Position numbers and translations under genes: made by a program. A DNA stretch of 64,000 bases from Ipomoea triloba (taxonomy: Eukaryota > Streptophyta > Magnoliopsida > Solanales > Convolvulaceae): positions 13,116,307 to 13,180,306 of the forward strand of contig NC_044916.1 in the NCBI RefSeq assembly GCF_003576645.1, written 5' to 3'. Of this stretch, positions 33,987 to 45,739 are shown piece after piece; the first letter of the stretch is position 1; each line of letters begins with the position of its first letter. The notes beneath the pieces were generated by a model that did not search any database, was not told the DNA's origin, and was given only the letters and a program-made list of their open reading frames with translations.

Positions 33987-35123
33987 ATGTCGCCGAGACG
34001 GAATGCGCCTGCGGGTAACGACAATAACCTCTCTGCGATAGATCGAAAGGTTCAAGCAATGGAGAGAATGGATGAGTTTATGCTAGCTCAGCAAGGCCAA
34101 AACCAAAACCAGGGACAGCCGAGAGTGGATTTCGCTAAGGCAATCGCCAACCGACAACCACCATACTACGCAGGTGAAAAGGATCCAGTAATTTTAGAGG
34201 AGTGGATCCGAACGTTCGACAAGTTGCTCAACGCAGTGAATTGTCCTGCGAATCAACGAGTATCCTCTGCAGTCTATTACCTGACGAAAGCCGCAGACAA
34301 TTGGTGAGCGACGGTCGGACCTAATCTCCTGCAAGACCCAGCATTTGGTTGGGAAGAATTCAAGGTGGAATTAAGGGAACAATTCTACACCGAGAGTATC
34401 AAAGGGATTAAGTGCGAGGAGTTTCTGCGATTGAAATAGAAGGGAGCGACTTTCCAGGAATACTATGATCAGTACGTTGAGCTGATGCGATTTGCTCAAG
34501 AGATCGTACCGGATGAGGCGAGTAAGGCGAGAAGATTCGTTCGGGGGTTGGACTGGAGTATAAGGGGAATGATTGCACCTTTCATGTGCTCTACCTTGAA
34601 AGAGGCGTATGATAGAGCCTCGGATCATTATCAAGTATACCTGGACCAACAGGAAGTCTACGGCCGAAGCAAGAGGAAAGCTGAAGACAAGTCTCGGAAG
34701 TTTCCAGCAGGAAACAAGAAGGCCAACCAAGGCAGCTTCAACCCAGTGCGAGGAAGAGAAGGGGTCAATCAGGGGAACCGTCCTGCTTGCCCAAGATGTG
34801 GGAGGAATCACCCCGGAGTAAACTGTCAAGGGATGAAGATCAAATGTTATAGGTGTGGTCTCCTAGGGCACAAATCTTTTCAGTGCCAAAGTCAAGAAGA
34901 CAGTCCCCAAAAGCCTCTGCAGAATGTGAATCAGGGAAGGAGATTCAATGGGAATGCCGGCTGGAATTCCGCAGGAGCAGAAGACAGGAGGACCAACTCC
35001 CAATCTGTAAATTCAGGAAGACCAGCGAACGCCACGCCTGGTTCCAATCACAAGGGAAAGCAGGTGATGGGAGAAAGCAGTGGAGAGAGACAAGGCAGGA
35101 TTTACGTCGTCAATAGCGCTTAG
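33987..35123 (+). pseudogene. gag: Gag of element B, two nonsense codons
   Basis: Same protein as A's gag (start MSPRRNAPAG), with one copy of the 42-bp unit that A has three times. TGA at 34305-34307 replaces the Trp in DNWWATVG (TGG to TGA). TAG at 34437-34439 replaces the Gln of LKQKG (CAG to TAG). Both changes fit deamination of methylated cytosine. The double Cys motif and zinc knuckle (CYRCGLLGHKSFQC) remain. The frame ends at TAG 35121-35123, exactly where A's gag ends. Confidence 0.85.
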
Positions 35124-37878
35124 GCTCAGGCTAGTGACGCCGTAACGGGTACTTTCCCCATAAACTCAGTACTTGGATTAGTTCTATTTGATACGAGGAC
35201 TACCAATTCATTTATATCCTCTGCGTTCGCTGATAAACTAAAGTTAAGGCTTACTGCTAAGTTAGATCTAAATGTCACAATGGCTTCGGGAGTAGTAGTA
35301 TCCTGTAAGGAGGACTATGACGACGTTGCTATAGAGATAGCGGGGTTTAACTGCCCCGGAAACCTAATTCGTTTTGAACTTGAAGGCATCGATGTCGTAC
35401 TCGGGATGGATTGGTTGGATAGGTACAAAGCTCAGATCGTGTGTAATGAGCGAAAGGTTGTCCTACAAGGACCCAAGGGAAGGAGAATATCCTACCGAGG
35501 GATTGGCAAGCAACCCGAGTCAAGGTTGTTGACGATGCAGAAATTAAAGAAGTGCGTTCCTCAGGGATGCGAAGCGTATCTCTACTTGGTGCAAGATGCC
35601 GAAGTAGAAGAAATCGAGATGGACCGAACTCCAATTGTACGTGAATTTCCTGACGTATTCCCCGACGATCTCACTGAAATGCCACCAGAAATGGAAGTGG
35701 AATTCACCATCGATCTTGTACCAGGAACCTCACCTATCTCAAAAGCGCCTTATCGGATGGCACCCAAAGAGATGGAGGAGCTGAAGGCGCAATTGGCAGA
35801 GTTGTTGGAAAAGGGATTTATTAGACCAAGCGTATCACCCTGGGGCGCACCAGTGTTGTTCGTAAAGAAGAAAGATGGGAGTCTTAGATTTTGCATTGAC
35901 TATAGGGAACTCAATCGAGTCATAGTGAAGAACAAATACCCGTTGCCCAGGATCGATGATCTATTTGATCAGTTGAAAGGAGCGGGTGTATTCTCGAAGA
36001 TTGACTTAGGGTCAGGGTATCACCAAGTTCGAGTAGCGAAAGAAGATGTGCCTAAAACGGCGTTTCGAACGAGGTACGGACACTACGAGTTCACAGTCAT
36101 GCCATTCGGAGTGACAAACGCCCCAGGAACCTTTATGGACTTGATGAACCGAATTTTCCTTCCATACCTGGACAAATTCGTCGTTGCCTTCATAGATGAC
36201 ATCTTGGTCTACTCTAAAACATCGGAGGAACACGAGGAACATCTCAGGATAGTGTTACAGACACTGAGGGAAAAGAAACTTTTCGCAAAGCTTTCAAAGT
36301 GCGAATTTTGGAAAAGAGAAGTCGCATTTCTTGGTCATGTGATCACCAAGGAAGGAATACGGGTGGATCCAGCCAAGATACGAGCGGTAATCGAATGGGA
36401 AGTGCCCAAATCAGTTACAGAAATCCGCGGTTTCTTAGGTTTGGTGGGTTATTACCGAAGGTTTGTTCAAGACTTCTCGAAGATAGCAAAACCACTAACG
36501 AACTTGCTCAAAAAGACGACCAAGTATAGTTGGGACGAAGAATGTGAGCAGGCGTTCCAGGAGCTTAAGAAGAGATTGACCACCGCTCCAGTGTTAACTC
36601 TACCTGTTGGAACGGAAGGTTATGAGTTGTATACTGATGCGTCTCACAAAGGACTAGGATGTGTCCTCATGAAAAATGGAAGGGTAATAGCGTATGCTTC
36701 TCGACAATTGAAAACTCATGAAGCTAACTACCCGACACATGACTTGGAACTTGCAGCAGTGGTATTTGCTCTCAAAATTTGGCAACACTATCTCTATGGA
36801 ATCTCATGCAAAATTTATACAGATCACAAGAGTTTAAAGTATATCTTCACTCAGAGGGATCTCAATTTTAGACAAAGGAGATGGCTAGAATTGATCAAAG
36901 ACTATGACTTGGAAATTCAGTATCACGAGGGCAAGGCAAACAAAGTGGCTGATGCTTTGAGCCGAAAGACAAACCATGGACTCACGATTTCTATCGCGTT
37001 TTTGGGGAGCGTTACAAAGGGCAATGGGCACTCAACTCAAACTAAGTACGGCTTTTCACCCTGCCACTGATAGTCAAACGGAGCGAACAATCCAAACGTT
37101 GGAAGATATGCTCAGAGGTTGTGTGCTCGATTTCCAGGGTTCATGGGACGAACAGTTGGATTTGATAGAATTTTCCTATAACAACAGCCACCATGCGAGT
37201 ATAGGAATGGCACCTTATGAGGCATTATATGGGCGGAAATGTCGAAGCCCTCTGTGTTGGGGCGACAAAAGTGATATCGTTACACTTGGACCTCAGTATC
37301 TCCAAGAGACTATTGAGGCAATCAAGATAATTCAAGGGAGGATGAAAGTCGCGCAGGATCGACAAAAGTCGTACGCCGATTTGAAGCGACAATTCACCGA
37401 ATATCGGGTTGGGGAGAAAGTATTACTGAAAGTCTCGCCCACTAGAGGAGTCAGGAGGTTTGGGAGGAAAGGAAAGTTGAGTCCTCGTTATATAGGACCT
37501 TACGAAATTTTGGAAAGGATAGGGAATTTAGCCTATCGACTAGCCCTACCGATTGAGCTTGATAAAGTACATAACGTATTTCACGTTTCTCAACTTAAAC
37601 GGTATGTACCTGACGCATCCCATGTATTAGAACCGGAGGAACTAGAGATGGATGATTCGTTGACATACGAGGAAAGACCAATTCGAATCTTGGACTCAAA
37701 AACACGAGATACGAGGAGGAAATCAGTTAAAATGATCAAAGTCCAATGGTCGAACCACAGTCCCGAGGAAGCTACGTGGGAGTTAGAAAGAGTTATGATG
37801 GGACGTTATCCGGAATTATTTAACTCAGGTGCGTGGAACCAATCTAACTTTTATGTGCCTAAACAAAATATGTGTTAG
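35124..37878 (+). pseudogene. pol: Broken pol of element B: integrase zinc finger and first core residue deleted
   Basis: In phase with gag after its TAG. The protease motif reads FDTRTTNSF, so the catalytic Gly is lost by a change different from A's. RT is open (FIDDILVYS); [11 protein letters not shown] has Gly where A has Arg. RNase H is complete to ADALSRKTN. At ~36978 the sequence jumps straight into the integrase core at DSRFLSRFW, deleting ~720 bp (by comparison with C) that held the H2C2 finger and first catalytic Asp, and shifting the frame. The second-frame part (36976-37878) has [10 protein letters not shown], the GPY/F module and the chromodomain ([22 protein letters not shown]). 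It cannot encode a working integrase. Confidence 0.87.
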
Positions 37879-38084
37879 GACTAGGCATGCTAGAAATTCG
37901 TTTGAGGTTAAAGAAGGTGGGTAGTAATCTACTTGGAATCCGTGGACGCCGAAAAGGAAGTTTCGAAGACGAAACTATTTTAACGAGGGAAGATTGTAAC
38001 CCCTCGCTTTTCCGACAAAGTTAGGGTTCGAAAATATTATTTTTTAAGCTATGACATTTATGTGAAGATCTCTCAGTACTCCAA

Positions 38085-40734
38085 TGTAACACCCCAGTTC
38101 TCAAGACTTACACTTATCACGAAATCCGTAATAAAACGCTGCGGAAGCTTACATCATATCAACAGAAAACCGGGTGCTACCGCCACACCTAGAGTGAATT
38201 CTATCACCTCTTTGACAAACTCCACTCTAAGTGCACAGGCTAAACTTACAACATTAATAACAATCCCTGTCTACATCAAAGAGTAGACCTCAACCTGTAC
38301 TTCCCTTCTATTCCGAGCTCATCGGCTACAGGGGCCCACACTAATCTGCAACTGATAAGAAACACATTGAAGTGCAGTTAGCGCGACGGCTAAGTAAGGA
38401 AATCCGATGTCACTCAAAAGTAGACAAAGGTTTGAAGACATAATCATTTGGAAAATAGTATATCGTTCAGTGAATCAAAATCCACTCGTCTCGTAAGACA
38501 AAATCATTTCTTTCTCAAAGACGTTACAGAGTAACTCTTTACTCATTTTTTAAACTTCCTTAGTTTCATATAGTAAGAGTGAGGCCTACAACCTCGGGCC
38601 ATGGCACTCCAGCCCTCCCGTAGGTTCCTCCCTTATCCCAACCCCGGGCCGTGACACTCAAGCCTTCCCGTGGGCACCTCTCCTTATCCCAACATGACGA
38701 CAAAACGGCGAATAGACTTCGCTCTAACAATATAATATAACGACCACTGGGCAAGGGCACTTAAAGCCACCCGTGGGTCAATCAAGGTTCTCCTCAACTT
38801 ACTTTAGAAACTACGGTTTTGAAAACATGATTCTTCCTTCAATTTTTCTTACTCAAATCATTTCTTTTGGACATATTTCACCAATGAGTCCAATATTTGA
38901 AATCGGCTACCTCTTTAGCCCCTGAAGGATTTTCAAACATCATTTTCTCAAACAATAAGGTTTTGACAACCTTTATATCAAAATAGCATACGTTTTTCAA
39001 CGTAAGTTTTCATAAACATTTTTGGATACACTTCATATGTCCATCTCACACTTAAAATCAACCAACATCCTTAACTATCATCCTCAACAACTTCCACTAT
39101 GATCAACACCATTAGATCATAACTTGAGGATATCGTACATCCAAATATATATAAATTCTAATAGGTAAGGTCATTGCCTAACCATAACCCAAAAACATCC
39201 AACAACTACTTTCTCAAGATTCACCATATACAACCTTTATCTCAACATTTCCATATGACAATTTCCTCAATACACATCATAATAATATCTTTACCTAACT
39301 TTATCACCATTAACTCACTAACTACCTCACAATTATCATTAACACATCCATAATCATACTAAGCATAATTCAGAAAATTCAGCTTGGCGCAGTCCGAAAG
39401 ATTGAGCCGGTAAAAATAGTTCCCGAACTCTTTTTCACTTGAAATTTTTATGGTAGAATCCCAACTTATAGTACTTGATGTCCATAAAAAGTTTTGGTCA
39501 TTTTGGTCCGCGAATAAACACAGAAAATTCCATCTTTGCCCTTGGCAGTGTGCTGTCCGGAATTTTTCTCTCTCTGGACCAGTTTTGGAGAAAAATTCGA
39601 AAACCATACTTATACTACTCCGATCATTATGAAATTTTATATGCGGGTTCTACACTTATAGAACTACATGTCTAAAACAAATAGGATCAAAATACCTTAC
39701 CAATTTTTCCCAATAAATCTCGGAAGTTACTGCCAGAATCTACCCTGATTTCCTTTCACTATTCTCACAAGTATAAGCTCATATGAACATAAATATAACA
39801 TATACATGCATATCCAAGCTATGAACATGTATAAAAATATTTCCAAAGCTCAAAAAACACCATATTTCAACCAAAATCAATTATCCAAATTCAAGTGACT
39901 AATTCCAACTTAAGGGAATTCCTTACCTCAATTAGCTACTAAAATCCTTAGAAAGAGTCTTTGAGTGATTTCCCCCAAATTCTTCTTGAAATCCTAAGAT
40001 CACAATCAACACCATAACAAGAGATTTCAAGAAATTACTCTCAAATTCATGCTCTAGGAAGGAAAATAGAACTATTTACCGAATAAAAACGAAGATTTAC
40101 CGAATAAAATTGAGACTTGAGAAGGATTTTGGCTATGGAATTTGAAGCTTCAAGGAGGAAGAAGATGAAGAATCCCTCTCTCCCTTTCTCTCTCTCATTT
40201 CGGCAAAACACAAGGGAAATGGAATAAATTGGCTTTTATATTTTGATCACACTTGATGGCTTATGGGATAAGATTAAGAAAAAAAAATAATAAAATAATA
40301 AAATATCTCCACAACTTATCAGTTGGGGTCCAAACAGATAAAGTTTCGGTGGAAAATAATCCAGATAGAATAATTTCCGAAACTAAAAATTTATTCCAGA
40401 CTAACCCTCGAAATTGGGCTAGGTTCGGTACACCGCGAAATTTAGCGATGTACGATCAAAATAAATTTTCGCTGCTATGGGCTAATCTAATTAAATAGGA
40501 AATTCAAGAATAATAGTATGGTGTCTAGAAATCCATTTCCTAGGACAAACAAGTCCAAATACTAGTTCTTAAAAATTTTACGGTTCGTGACCGGGACGTA
40601 CGATCGCAGCTTAATAATAACTATATTTCCTTATAAAAATCCTTTTGACGCATCGGTCACTCATCTCAGGAATGTCATAGCTTAAAGACATATTTCTCGA
40701 ACCTTAATCTTATTCGAAAAGACGAGGGGTTACA
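38085..40734 (-). mobile_element. Solo LTR D of a related Ty3 family, inserted into the B LTR
   Basis: 2650 bp, flanked by a perfect TSD TCCAA (38080-38084 and 40735-40739). On the minus strand it starts TGTAACCCCTCG and ends GGGGTGTTACA. It aligns patchily with the A/B LTR (start, TAAGCTGCGATC region, GTGTGGCGGTAG region near the end), so it is a diverged relative. It has no internal region, meaning it was left by recombination between its own two LTRs. It lacks the LTR ORF: homology covers the ORF start (38362-38420), where ATG is ATC, and most of the coding stretch is absent. Small ORFs inside are not supported. Confidence 0.9.
40234..40240 (-). promoter_or_regulatory. Candidate TATA box of solo LTR D
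   Basis: On the minus strand, TATAAAA in the context CAAAATATAAAAGCC, about 500 bp into the LTR. It precedes a leader that aligns with 5690-5760 of the A/B LTR. Confidence 0.55.
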
Positions 40735-42300
40735 TCCAAAGAATTTTTTTTTTAGAATAAGTTATTAATAAGCTGCGATCTACATACCGGTCACAAACCG
40801 TAAAATTTTAAAGGATGCATATACAGTTCGAATTTCTCTTAGAAAATGGATTACTAAGTATGATGCGATTAAGCCTGAACTTTCTACTTAGTTCAAGAGA
40901 AATTTAAATGGACTGTAAGGGTGAAATTGTTACGGACCTCCGTACCTGTATTTCGCGAGATACCGAAAAATTCCCGATCTTAGTGGTTATTGACGGGATT
41001 ATTTTTAGAATAATTTTGGTGCTAGAATTTTTCCGAATTAAGTTATAATCCTCCGCACTTTTATCTGATTTAACCCCAAACTGGCAAAATAAGTTCTACT
41101 CTTCAAGATTTACCATAGGGAGTTGACAAGTGGCACCCTTATTACCACATGGTGATTTAATTAATGTTTGTCATAAGAGGTATGGGAATGATATACTTGT
41201 TTCTTAAGCTTCAAGCCAAACTTTCCATCATCATCTCTCTCATCTCCCATTTTCGAATTAGAAGGAAAGAAAGAGGAAGGAAAATCTTAGTCTTCTACAT
41301 TGTGATCCAAGGACTCCCTAACTATCTCTCCAACTCAAGTGTTCTATTATAGGTAAAAACCTTGGTTTTGTTCGGTTAAATCCTTCCTAGAAATTAAGTT
41401 TAAACTAAAAGTTCATGAAAATGTTGTTATTATGGTGATTTTGTTTAGGATCTTTGGTGAAAGGTTTGAAGGAGGAAGTCATCAACTTTCTACGGTTCTA
41501 AAATCTTCTTGAAAGGTAAGGAATCCCTTAAGTTGGTGTAGTCACTTGAAGGTGATCAAATGCTAGTAAATTATGTGACTAGGATTTATTTAAAAATTAC
41601 GTGTTAAGTTTATGGATCTACAAGTTGGCTCAAAAGACTACATCTTGATTATTTTGTAATTTTTGTAAGCATGTTCATAGTTGATTTATGCATGAATATG
41701 CTGTGTTTACGTCCTTGTAGGCTTATACTTGTGAAAATAGTCGAAAATCGGGACGTTACAACCCNAAAATCGGGACGTTACAACCCCGTTTTTCTGCCCG
41801 AGGTGGGCAGAATCGAGTGGACGCGGCCTTGGACGCGCGTCCATCGACGCCCAGGAGTTTCGGCGTCACGGCCGAGAGGCCGGACGCGGGCACGGGCTTG
41901 TGAGCCGGGGCCCCGAAGTTATTGGGATGTTTGACCTGCGGGAGGCATAAGTGTCGTGGCCCGAGGTTCTTGAAACATTCTAAAACCACCCTACACTTAT
42001 CCAGAGAGAAACTAAGTAATTTTACTAACTATGTAAAATCTAGTTACTCCGTAACTAGATTGAAGAATGCAATGTCGCGAATTTTTGATCAGTAAAGTGT
42101 GTGTTGTTGAACCCTCTATTTTGAATCAAATGATGGAATTCTTGGAGATGAAAGTATTATATGCTGATGTCACTCATATACTAGACTATACTGTCTTTTG
42201 TTGTCAATCTGATTGCAGGTAGATCGCAACTGTTGGGTAAAGTTTACCGTTTTCTGAGTATTATGTTGTTTTTGAAACCTTTGTTTGCTTTCGAGTGACA

Positions 42301-42828
42301 ATGGATTTTCCTTACTTAGCCGTCGTGCTAACTACACTTCATTGTGTCCTTTATCAGATGGAATTTAGTGTGGGCTCATACAGCCTAGCGGACTCCGATC
42401 CATCAGAGTTCGAGTTCCCGGTCCTAGATTACGATGATTACGCCCAGTACATACTTGATGGTGACCCGTACGCACCCGGCTATGCACCAGATCCTCCTGT
42501 GCTGACTTGTATTCCCGATCATGTTCCCACTGCTGTCTCACCAGCGGTACCGGTTTGGTCTCCGGCTCCTGTCAAACCGTTGTGTCCTTTTGACGTCATC
42601 CAGGCTAGTTATGGGTTTTATCCCATAGAGGTCCTACCCGATAGCGATCCTCTCGAGTTCGTTGTCCACTATCCTTACCCGTGGGATCCGAGTCCCCCAG
42701 ACTATCACGAGGAATGGATGATGTATATCAATACTTGCAAGTTTCTAGACCACATCACCTGGTTTGAGGGTGAGTGGCATGTCGTTTGGGGAACCTACAC
42801 TGGCCCGGTGTACCACTTGTTAGACTAG
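42301..42828 (+). CDS. LTR ORF, copy 3 (complete, 175 residues)
   Basis: Uninterrupted from ATG 42301 to TAG 42826-42828, so it shows the full product. Differences from copy 1 include P/L, E/D, T/I, P/H and S/L plus about six silent changes, so divergence is not clearly under selection. The N-terminus (MDFPYLAVVLTTLHCVLYQM) is weakly hydrophobic but followed by acidic residues; I do not call a signal peptide. Two Trp-rich patches (WDPSPPDYHEEW, WFEGEWHVVWG) lie at the C-terminus. No homologous family recognised. Confidence 0.55.
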   Translation: MDFPYLAVVLTTLHCVLYQMEFSVGSYSLADSDPSEFEFPVLDYDDYAQYILDGDPYAPGYAPDPPVLTCIPDHVPTAVSPAVPVWSPAPVKPLCPFDVIQASYGFYPIEVLPDSDPLEFVVHYPYPWDPSPPDYHEEWMMYINTCKFLDHITWFEGEWHVVWGTYTGPVYHLLD

Positions 42829-43242
42829 GTAGTGTCTAGGGTGGGGAGGCAAGTCTGATCTTTTGTGTATATGTATCTTTTGTAGTTATGACAGATCTAG
42901 AATGTCTAGAAAGTCGGGTCCAGTTTAACTCTTTGATGGGATGTTTTTAAAACCTTGGTTCTTTTGGTAGCTAGTTTAGCTACACCTTATAAAGGCTATG
43001 AAAAATGCACATTAAGTCAATGGTTATGATGATATAGTACAGTTTCCATGTCTTTAGCCTGTGCATCTAGAATGAACCCCATCTGTATGTGATTGGGTTT
43101 AGTCTAGGTGTGGCGGTTACTACCCCGGTTGTTCGGTACAGCCGAGTCGGGGTGTTACACTTACTGAATATCAAAATATAAGTCTACCTCAAGATCTTGC
43201 AATAACTAACCGACAAGTAGTTAAATTAATGATATATAATGN

Positions 43243-44844
43243 AAAATCGGGACGTTACAACCCCGTTTTTCTGCCCGAGGTGGGCAGAATCGAGTGGACG
43301 CGGCCTTGGACGCGCGTCCATCGACGCCCAGGAGTTTCGGCGTCACGGCCGAGAGGCCGGACGCGGGCACGGGCTTGTGAGCCGGGGCCCCGAAGTTATT
43401 GGGATGTTTGACCTGCGGGAGGCATAAGTGTCGTGGCCCGAGGTTCTTGAAACATTCTAAAACCACCCTACACTTATCCAGAGAGAAACTAAGTAATTTT
43501 ACTAACTATGTAAAATCTAGTTACTCCGTAACTAGATTGAAGAATGCAATGTCGCGAATTTTTGATCAGTAAAGTGTGTGTTGTTGAACCCTCTATTTTG
43601 AATCAAATGATGGAATTCTTGGAGATGAAAGTATTATATGCTGATGTCACTCATATACTAGACTATACTGTCTTTTGTTGTCAATCTGATTGCAGGTAGA
43701 TCGCAACTGTTGGGTAAAGTTTACCGTTTTCTGAGTATTATGTTGTTTTTGAAACCTTTGTTTGCTTTCGAGTGACAATGGATTTTCCTTACTTAGCCGT
43801 CGTGCTAACTACACTTCATTGTGTCCTTTATCAGATGGAATTTAGTGTGGGCTCATACAGCCTAGCGGACTCCGATCCATCAGAGTTCGAGTTCCCGGTC
43901 CTAGATTACGATGATTACGCCCAGTACATACTTGATGGTGACCCGTACGCACCCGGCTATGCACCAGATCCTCCTGTGCTGACTTGTATTCCCGATCATG
44001 TTCCCACTGCTGTCTCACCAGCGGTACCGGTTTGGTCTCCGGCTCCTGTCAAACCGTTGTGTCCTTTTGACGTCATCCAGGCTAGTTATGGGTTTTATCC
44101 CATAGAGGTCCTACCCGATAGCGATCCTCTCGAGTTCGTTGTCCACTATCCTTACCCGTGGGATCCGAGTCCCCCAGACTATCACGAGGAATGGATGATG
44201 TATATCAATACTTGCAAGTTTCTAGACCACATCACCTGGTTTGAGGGTGAGTGGCATGTCGTTTGGGGAACCTACACTGGCCCGGTGTACCACTTGTTAG
44301 ACTAGGTAGTGTCTAGGGTGGGGAGGCAAGTCTGATCTTTTGTGTATATGTATCTTTTGTAGTTATGACAGATCTAGAATGTCTAGAAAGTCGGGTCCAG
44401 TTTAACTCTTTGATGGGATGTTTTTAAAACCTTGGTTCTTTTGGTAGCTAGTTTAGCTACACCTTATAAAGGCTATGAAAAATGCACATTAAGTCAATGG
44501 TTATGATGATATAGTACAGTTTCCATGTCTTTAGCCTGTGCATCTAGAATGAACCCCATCTGTATGTGATTGGGTTTAGTCGCATCTAGAATGAACCCCA
44601 TCTGTATGTGATTGGGTTTAGTCTAGGTGTGGCGGAACCCCATCTGTATGTGATTGGGTTTAGTCTAGGTGTGGCGGTACCCCATCTGTATGTGATTGGG
44701 TTTAGTCTAGGTGTGGCGGTTACTACCCCGGTTGTTCGGTACAGCCGAGTCGGGGTGTTACACTTACTGAATATCAAAATATAAGTCTACCTCAAGATCT
44801 TGCAATAACTAACCGACAAGTAGTTAAATTAATGATATATAATG
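43243..44844 (+). other. Second printing of the B right-LTR contig (probable assembly duplication)
   Basis: 43243-44580 repeats 41766-43103 essentially base for base, and the non-repetitive flank after the LTR (CTTACTGAATATC to GATATATAATG) also occurs twice, at 43160-43241 and 44763-44844. Both copies begin with the same AAAATCGGGACG after a single N. A duplicated unique flank is best explained by one contig placed twice. The second copy adds three 42-bp stutters at 44541-44720. Confidence 0.85.
43778..44305 (+). CDS. LTR ORF, copy 4 (duplicate printing of copy 3)
   Basis: Identical to the frame at 42301-42828. It is probably not an independent copy, because it lies in the duplicated contig. 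Confidence 0.45.
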   Translation: MDFPYLAVVLTTLHCVLYQMEFSVGSYSLADSDPSEFEFPVLDYDDYAQYILDGDPYAPGYAPDPPVLTCIPDHVPTAVSPAVPVWSPAPVKPLCPFDVIQASYGFYPIEVLPDSDPLEFVVHYPYPWDPSPPDYHEEWMMYINTCKFLDHITWFEGEWHVVWGTYTGPVYHLLD

Positions 44845-45130
44845 CAATGCAAATTATCTACATATTGCATTTATACACTTATTTTAGAACACGGAATTTT
44901 TGTGATATTTGTTGCATGCAAGGAAGACTCATACTATAGTTTATTTGTCAATTCTTATATGTTATAAATCATAATATCATAAGAAACGGATACTTTGATG
45001 AAATATGAAGCATGAGTAGTCTGCCAATCAATGGTTATGGACATCGCATTTCAACAGTTTGGATGGGCATCATTTCAAAAAGCCATACACTCCATTTGGA
45101 AATCTAGAGTGAAGTTTGGATTAACAGTTT

Positions 45131-45192
<62 letters not shown>

Positions 45193-45739
45193 AAAAAACA
45201 ATTTAGATATATGATTCATACATTCTGATATATTTTTGTTTATTGCATGATGCCAGTATGATGATTTGAATTTTGAGCATAGAAACAAGCTCGAAACATG
45301 GTTATATGCTTGAATGGTCTTACCTCAAAGTTACTACCCACTATCACACAATGCTTTATGTTGTATGTTAGATTCAAGGTTACTAACTTCTCACAATAGT
45401 CAAAGACTTGCTTTATATGTATGAATTATTGACAAAAAAAAAAGTAGGCTTTAGATGTGAGTTTTACTTATATATACCAATTCAAGGAATCTGAAACATT
45501 TTGAAATTTAGTGATTGGTAAAATTAATATGTTTTACAGTTTGACTATCAAAACTAATTTTATAGAAAAAAATACATAATATATACATGTAGATTATAAA
45601 ATTAAAATTTCAATGTCAATATTGTTATGACTCAATGCTTTTCTCTTTTTCTTTTTTTTGAAAACACAACTTAATGTTTTGATTACATTAAAAGTGATTT
45701 TTTAAAATTTCAAACTCAAGATATGGCACTCTTGATGAG
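44763..45739. other. AT-rich intergenic DNA
   Basis: The true flank of the array after the LTR end at 44762. It holds a (TA)n microsatellite. No gene is seen. Confidence 0.7.
45132..45190. repeat. (TA)n microsatellite
   Basis: About 29 uninterrupted AT dinucleotides. Confidence 0.95.

Larger units (their letters stand above)
1..43159 (+). mobile_element. Tandem Ty3 chromovirus array (LTR-A-LTR-B-LTR), heavily nested
   Basis: Two near-identical internal regions, A (847-5094) and B (33537-37994), lie in direct order and share the LTR between them. That LTR reads 5095-6640, resumes at 22246-23837 after element E, and finishes at 33004-33536 after element C. LTRs start TGTAACCCCTCG and end GGGGTGTTACA. 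Both bodies begin with a tRNA-Met-type primer site (TGGTATCAGAGC) and end with a chromodomain, as in the Tekay clade of plant chromoviruses. Such tandem forms arise by unequal recombination between LTRs or by collapse of repeats in assembly. The left LTR is cut by the window edge, so the outer target duplication cannot be tested. Confidence 0.8.
37995..43159 (+). repeat. Right LTR of element B, interrupted by solo LTR D
   Basis: Pieces are 37995-38084, 40740-41764 and 41766-43159, ending GGGGTGTTACA. The preceding polypurine tract is weakened (ACGAGGGAAGAT). At 41765 a single N separates two contig ends that both read AAAATCGGGACGTTACAACC, an unmerged overlap. The GC-rich block is joined near 41897 directly to the end of the 50-bp array, so most of the array and adjacent DNA are missing here. 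Flanking DNA starts CTTACTGAATATC. Confidence 0.85.

Noticed and set aside
38566..39632. Small frames on both strands inside solo LTR D
   Set aside because: Noncoding LTR; no conservation with the A/B LTR frames.
42301..44305. Treating the LTR ORFs as host genes
   Set aside because: Each lies in the same place within an LTR followed by LTR end or primer site, so they are element sequence; two of them are one contig printed twice.
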